From contig NZ_CP156060.1 in assembly GCF_039778605.1 (NCBI RefSeq), positions 1,984,001-2,048,000 on the forward strand: 64,000 nucleotides of DNA. Direction: 5' to 3'. Both the position numbers and the translations under genes were made by a program. The stretch comes from Flavobacterium sp. WV_118_3 (lineage in GTDB: Bacteria > Bacteroidota > Bacteroidia > Flavobacteriales > Flavobacteriaceae). This document shows positions 61,326 to 64,000 of the stretch, piece by piece. Each line of letters starts with the position of its first letter. Positions within the stretch are counted from its first letter, which is position 1. The notes under the pieces were generated by a model. It saw only the letters and a list, made by a program, of their open reading frames with translations, made no database searches and was not told where the DNA came from.

Positions 61326-61351
61326 AAAACCGGGATCGAAACCCCGGTTTT
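61326..61351 (-). terminator. Terminator after the Lys/Ala-rich lipoprotein
   Basis: AAAACCGGG and CCCGGTTTT form the stem; the minus strand then has a T-run. It lies about 19 bp past the stop at 61370. Confidence 0.85.
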
Positions 61352-61369
61352 ACTTTTTCATTACAGGAC

Positions 61370-61777
61370 TTATTTTTTCAATTTATCCATAGCGTTTTTA
61401 GCGTCTTCTTTTGCTTTTTCAGTTCCGGCTTTAACGTCTTCAGCGGCTTTGTTTGCAGCATCTTTTACGTCCTGAGCAGCCTCTGCTGTTTTGGTTTTTG
61501 CTGTTTCCCAGGCCGCTTTCGCTTTATCTACAGCCTCCTGAGCCAGTTTTTCTGCAGCTTTGTCACCTTTAGCTTTCGCTTCTTCCAACGACTTCTCCGC
61601 CGCTTTCACGTCAGCCTCCAACTTCGTCATATCCGAATTGGTGTCGGCTTCCATTTCAGCAGGTGCTGGTGGTGGCGCTACTTCCATTGTTTCTTCTTCC
61701 GGTTTTGGTGTTTCTTTTTTACACGATGTTGCGAATAACATTCCGCATACAGCAAGGGTTAACGTTAACTTTTTCAT
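61370..61777 (-). CDS. Alanine/lysine-rich coiled-coil lipoprotein
   Basis: 135 residues with a lipoprotein signal (MKKLTLTLAVCGMLFATSC). A Pro/Glu linker (ETPKPEEETMEVAPPPAP) leads to a long helix of Ala, Lys and Glu, with repeating EAKAKGDKAAEKLAQEAVDKAK patterns. It has the form of envelope spacer proteins that join the outer membrane to peptidoglycan or stabilise the envelope, but no family is recognised. It stands alone with its own terminator. Confidence 0.75.
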   Translation of the reverse strand: MKKLTLTLAVCGMLFATSCKKETPKPEEETMEVAPPPAPAEMEADTNSDMTKLEADVKAAEKSLEEAKAKGDKAAEKLAQEAVDKAKAAWETAKTKTAEAAQDVKDAANKAAEDVKAGTEKAKEDAKNAMDKLKK

Positions 61778-62023
61778 TAGTTATAATTTTAATGGTTGAA
61801 ACTTACTCCTAAAAGTATAAAAAAAAATAATTAACTCCGCTATTTTTTTAACTAAAAAAGCTTTACAAAAATAAAATAGAATCAAAATCACCTTACAAAA
61901 AATGTCTTTTTACTCGGTTAAATCCAAGCCATTTTATTTTTTTAACAAATCTGATGGCTCAAAATAACGTCACAACGCTTCCAAATAGATCGGACTATTT
62001 TTTCCGGTCTCGCTTTTAGTTCG

Positions 62024-62031
62024 TAATTTTG
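62024..62031 (+). promoter_or_regulatory. -7 box of the MFS gene
   Basis: TAATTTTG is a perfect TAnnTTTG element 24 bp before the ATG at 62055. No TTG lies at a proper distance upstream. The rest of the 277-bp gap from 61778 is AT-rich with no gene. Confidence 0.5.
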
Positions 62032-62054
62032 CGTGCTTAAAATCTTTATCGGAA

Positions 62055-63227
62055 ATGATTACTAAGCCCTCCCATCCCATTTACAATATTCACTTCGGCT
62101 TGGTATGCCTGAGTTCTTTACTATTTTCAGCCAGTTTTAATATGCTTATACCCGAACTACCGGAATATCTGAGTAGCATGGGCGGTGCGGAATATAAAGG
62201 CTTGATCATCGCTTTATTTACACTTACTGCCGGTATTTCAAGACCTTTTAGCGGCCGGCTTACCGATACCATGGGACGCGTTCCCGTTATGGCTACCGGT
62301 TCTATCGTTTGTTTTGTATGTGGTTTCCTTTACCCGGTTTTAAGTACGGTTTCCGGCTTTTTATTCCTGCGATTACTACATGGTTTTTCAACCGGTTTTA
62401 AACCTACGGCTACGGCCGCCTATGTAGCCGATATTATTCCAAGGGAACGTTGGGGCGAAGCGTTGGGTTTACACGGACTTTGTTTTAGTACCGGAATGGC
62501 AATCGGACCGGCAATCGGAAGTTCGATAAAGCTCTATTTTTCGATGAATATACTCTTTTATGCCTCTTCCCTGTTTGCGCTGTTGTCGATTTTGATTTTA
62601 CTGAACATGAAAGAGACGCTTAAGGACAAAGAACGTTTCCGTTTTTCCATTTTAAAAATCTCCCGAAAGGATATCATAGCCGTCGAAGTACTTCCGGCCG
62701 CTATTGTTACTTTTCTGTCTTATATTGCCTATGGCGCGATCCTAACGCTTATCCCGGATTGGAGTCAGCATATGGGTATTGAGAATAAGGGTTTGTTTTT
62801 TATGGTCTATACAATCGCTTCATTGGTGATCCGTTTTATAGCCGGTAAAGCCTCCGATCAATACGGTCGTATCCGCGTGATCAATATCGGACTGGTTTTA
62901 TTGTTCGTTTCGTTGGCGGTTATCGGTTTTGCCGATACGTTTACCGGATTGATGGTCGGTGCTTCTATTTATGGTATTGCCACCGGTATTTTATCACCGG
63001 CTTTAAACGCCTGGACTGTCGATATGAGTCATGTGGATCATCGTGGAAAAGCCATGGCAACCATGTATATCGCACTCGAAGCCGGTATTGGTCTTGGGGC
63101 GCTTTGTGCCGGATGGTATTATCAGGATGTCATCGCAAAAATCCCGATCATTATGTACACCACAGCCGTAATGTCGGTCTTTGCTTTAGTTTATATGCTG
63201 TTGCGAAAACGATCACAATTGACCTGA
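62055..63227 (+). CDS. MFS transporter
   Basis: 390 residues with twelve predicted membrane segments. The conserved loop between segments 2 and 3 reads GRLTDTMGRVPVMATGS, with a related GKASDQYGRIRVINIG in the second half. LLHGFSTGFKPTATAAYVADI is the motif-C-like region of drug antiporters. It most likely exports drugs or a metabolite. The TetR regulator 160 bp downstream is in the same direction but has its own promoter, so control of this gene by TetR is uncertain. Confidence 0.88.
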   Translation: MITKPSHPIYNIHFGLVCLSSLLFSASFNMLIPELPEYLSSMGGAEYKGLIIALFTLTAGISRPFSGRLTDTMGRVPVMATGSIVCFVCGFLYPVLSTVSGFLFLRLLHGFSTGFKPTATAAYVADIIPRERWGEALGLHGLCFSTGMAIGPAIGSSIKLYFSMNILFYASSLFALLSILILLNMKETLKDKERFRFSILKISRKDIIAVEVLPAAIVTFLSYIAYGAILTLIPDWSQHMGIENKGLFFMVYTIASLVIRFIAGKASDQYGRIRVINIGLVLLFVSLAVIGFADTFTGLMVGASIYGIATGILSPALNAWTVDMSHVDHRGKAMATMYIALEAGIGLGALCAGWYYQDVIAKIPIIMYTTAVMSVFALVYMLLRKRSQLT

Positions 63228-63337
63228 TTGCTTGTCAATTAATGGTATAATCGGATAATTTCATGGTCTTTTGCGGTTTTATCAGTACCAAAATAGGCGA
63301 AACACCATTTCTATATACTAATTTTAAATTAAAAGTA

Positions 63338-63368
63338 TTGCAAAATAATACCAATCGGTATATATTTG
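63338..63368 (+). promoter_or_regulatory. Promoter and operator of the TetR gene
   Basis: TTG (63338-63340), a 20-bp spacer and TATATTTG (63361-63368). Within the spacer is ATACCAATCGGTAT (63348-63361), a near-perfect palindrome. The same sequence type, ATACCGATCGGT, occurs at the window end (63989-64000). Autorepression by the TetR protein is the simplest reading. Confidence 0.7.
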
Positions 63369-63385
63369 TTTTTTATCTGTAACCA

Positions 63386-63970
63386 ATGGGCAAAGCCGAA
63401 AAAACCAAACAGTTCATTATCGAAAAAACTGCTCCAATCTTTAATTCCAGAGGTTTTTGGGGTACTTCGTTACAGGATCTTACCAGCGCAACCGGGCTAA
63501 CCAAAGGGAGTATTTACGGAAATTTTAAAAATAAAGACGAGGTGGCGTTGGCTGTTTTGGAATACAATCTCAATAAAGTGAGTAGTCTGGTGATTCGTGC
63601 GATTGCCGAAAAAAAGAGCTATCGGGACAAATTATTATGTTATCCGGATTTATACGAAGATTTTGCCAAACACGATTTCCCGGCTGGTGGTTGTCCGATT
63701 TTGAATACAGCCATTGAAGCCGATGATACGCATCCGGCACTAAAAGAAACGGCTAAAAATGCCTTATTATATTGGAAAGATTCCTTGATGCATCTTATTA
63801 ACAAAGGCAAAGAAAAAGGCGAATTTAAACCCGAAACCGATGCCGAAGAAAATGCCTTGGCGATCATTGCATTAATCGAAGGTTCGCGTATGATGATCAA
63901 ACTAACTGGAAAACTAAACCATAACCGTTCCATCATGCAGACGCTTCGAAAACTAATTGTAGAACTCTGA
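63386..63970 (+). CDS. TetR/AcrR-family transcriptional regulator
   Basis: 194 residues. The N-terminal helix-turn-helix is FNSRGFWGTSLQDLTSATGLTKGSIYGNFKNKDEVALAVLEY, the canonical TetR form. The C-terminal ligand domain includes FPAGGCPILNTAIEADDTHPAL, with a Cys in GGCP that recalls redox- or electrophile-sensing NemR-like members. Two palindromes, one in its promoter and one just after the gene, are likely operators. The second points to a target gene beyond the window, possibly an oxidoreductase or exporter. Confidence 0.9.
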   Translation: MGKAEKTKQFIIEKTAPIFNSRGFWGTSLQDLTSATGLTKGSIYGNFKNKDEVALAVLEYNLNKVSSLVIRAIAEKKSYRDKLLCYPDLYEDFAKHDFPAGGCPILNTAIEADDTHPALKETAKNALLYWKDSLMHLINKGKEKGEFKPETDAEENALAIIALIEGSRMMIKLTGKLNHNRSIMQTLRKLIVEL

Positions 63971-63988
63971 TTTTTTTTAACCAAAAAT

Positions 63989-64000
63989 ATACCGATCGGT
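63989..64000. promoter_or_regulatory. Second TetR operator, cut by the window edge
   Basis: ATACCGATCGGT at the last bases of the window is the same palindrome as at 63348-63361, probably continuing with AT. It would lie in the promoter of the next gene. Confidence 0.6.

Noticed and set aside
1..64000. tRNA, rRNA or prophage genes
   Set aside because: No tRNA cloverleaf sequence, rRNA stretch, integrase or phage structural gene was recognised on either strand by reading; a tRNA scan would be decisive.

Overview
The window looks like a chromosomal segment of a Bacteroidota bacterium, most probably a member of Flavobacteriaceae (Flavobacterium-like). The reasons are promoters of the TTG-N17-23-TAnnTTTG type, type IX secretion (T9SS) C-terminal sorting domains, DUF6443/RHS proteins, a SusC-like TonB receptor, an H1-like small basic protein, many short lipoproteins with Ser/Ala-Cys lipoboxes, and an AT-rich sequence. 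No tRNA, rRNA or CRISPR array was seen.

Region 1 (1-17.3 kb) is accessory DNA. After the 3' part of an APH-type kinase and a lipoprotein esterase comes an IS256-family element. It is followed by a polymorphic RHS/YD-repeat locus transcribed leftward. A T9SS-sorted protein, a large TcB/SpvB-like partner and a full-length DUF6443-RHS protein form an operon behind a near-perfect flavobacterial promoter. Downstream lie two promoterless RHS-core fragments with unrelated tails (one with an HEIRH zincin motif), each followed by small lipoprotein, membrane or DUF2971 genes. Intergenic hairpin repeats separate these modules, and one module is scarred by a leftover IS256 end that truncates a small membrane-protein gene.

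Region 2 (17.4-38.1 kb) is housekeeping and metabolic: an ABC-F ATPase with a possible leader uORF, a zinc alcohol dehydrogenase, a GNAT, a nucleosidase, an H1-like protein, a thioredoxin-reductase-like flavoprotein, and nrdB-nrdA behind a cluster of DnaA-box-like sites. A GntR regulator precedes a TauE/DUF1634 export pair, and both carry the same palindrome. An aldo/keto reductase, a DapB homologue lacking the catalytic histidines, a 3-hydroxyacyl-CoA dehydrogenase, three tandem T9SS beta-propeller paralogues, an EamA exporter and a GNAT follow.

Region 3 (38.4-53.5 kb) holds an HdeD-like protein, a TonB receptor and a long leftward operon. The operon starts with two adjacent genes that together resemble the two halves of VioB (the iminophenylpyruvate dimer synthase of violacein synthesis). 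It continues with eboA-B-C-D-E-F, a conserved cluster linked elsewhere to export or processing of secondary-metabolite precursors, and ends with a VOC protein and a strong terminator. A beta-propeller lipoprotein is divergently transcribed from the operon. I regard the split VioB-like pair fused to ebo as the most interesting candidate system.

Region 4 (53.5-64 kb) has mixed genes: alpha/beta hydrolases, a second HdeD-like protein, an NTF2-like lipoprotein, a metallophosphoesterase, cardiolipin synthase, a patatin phospholipase, two lipoproteins, an MFS transporter, and a TetR regulator with an operator in its own promoter and another at the window edge. All assignments rest on reading the sequence and recalled family motifs; no database search was run.
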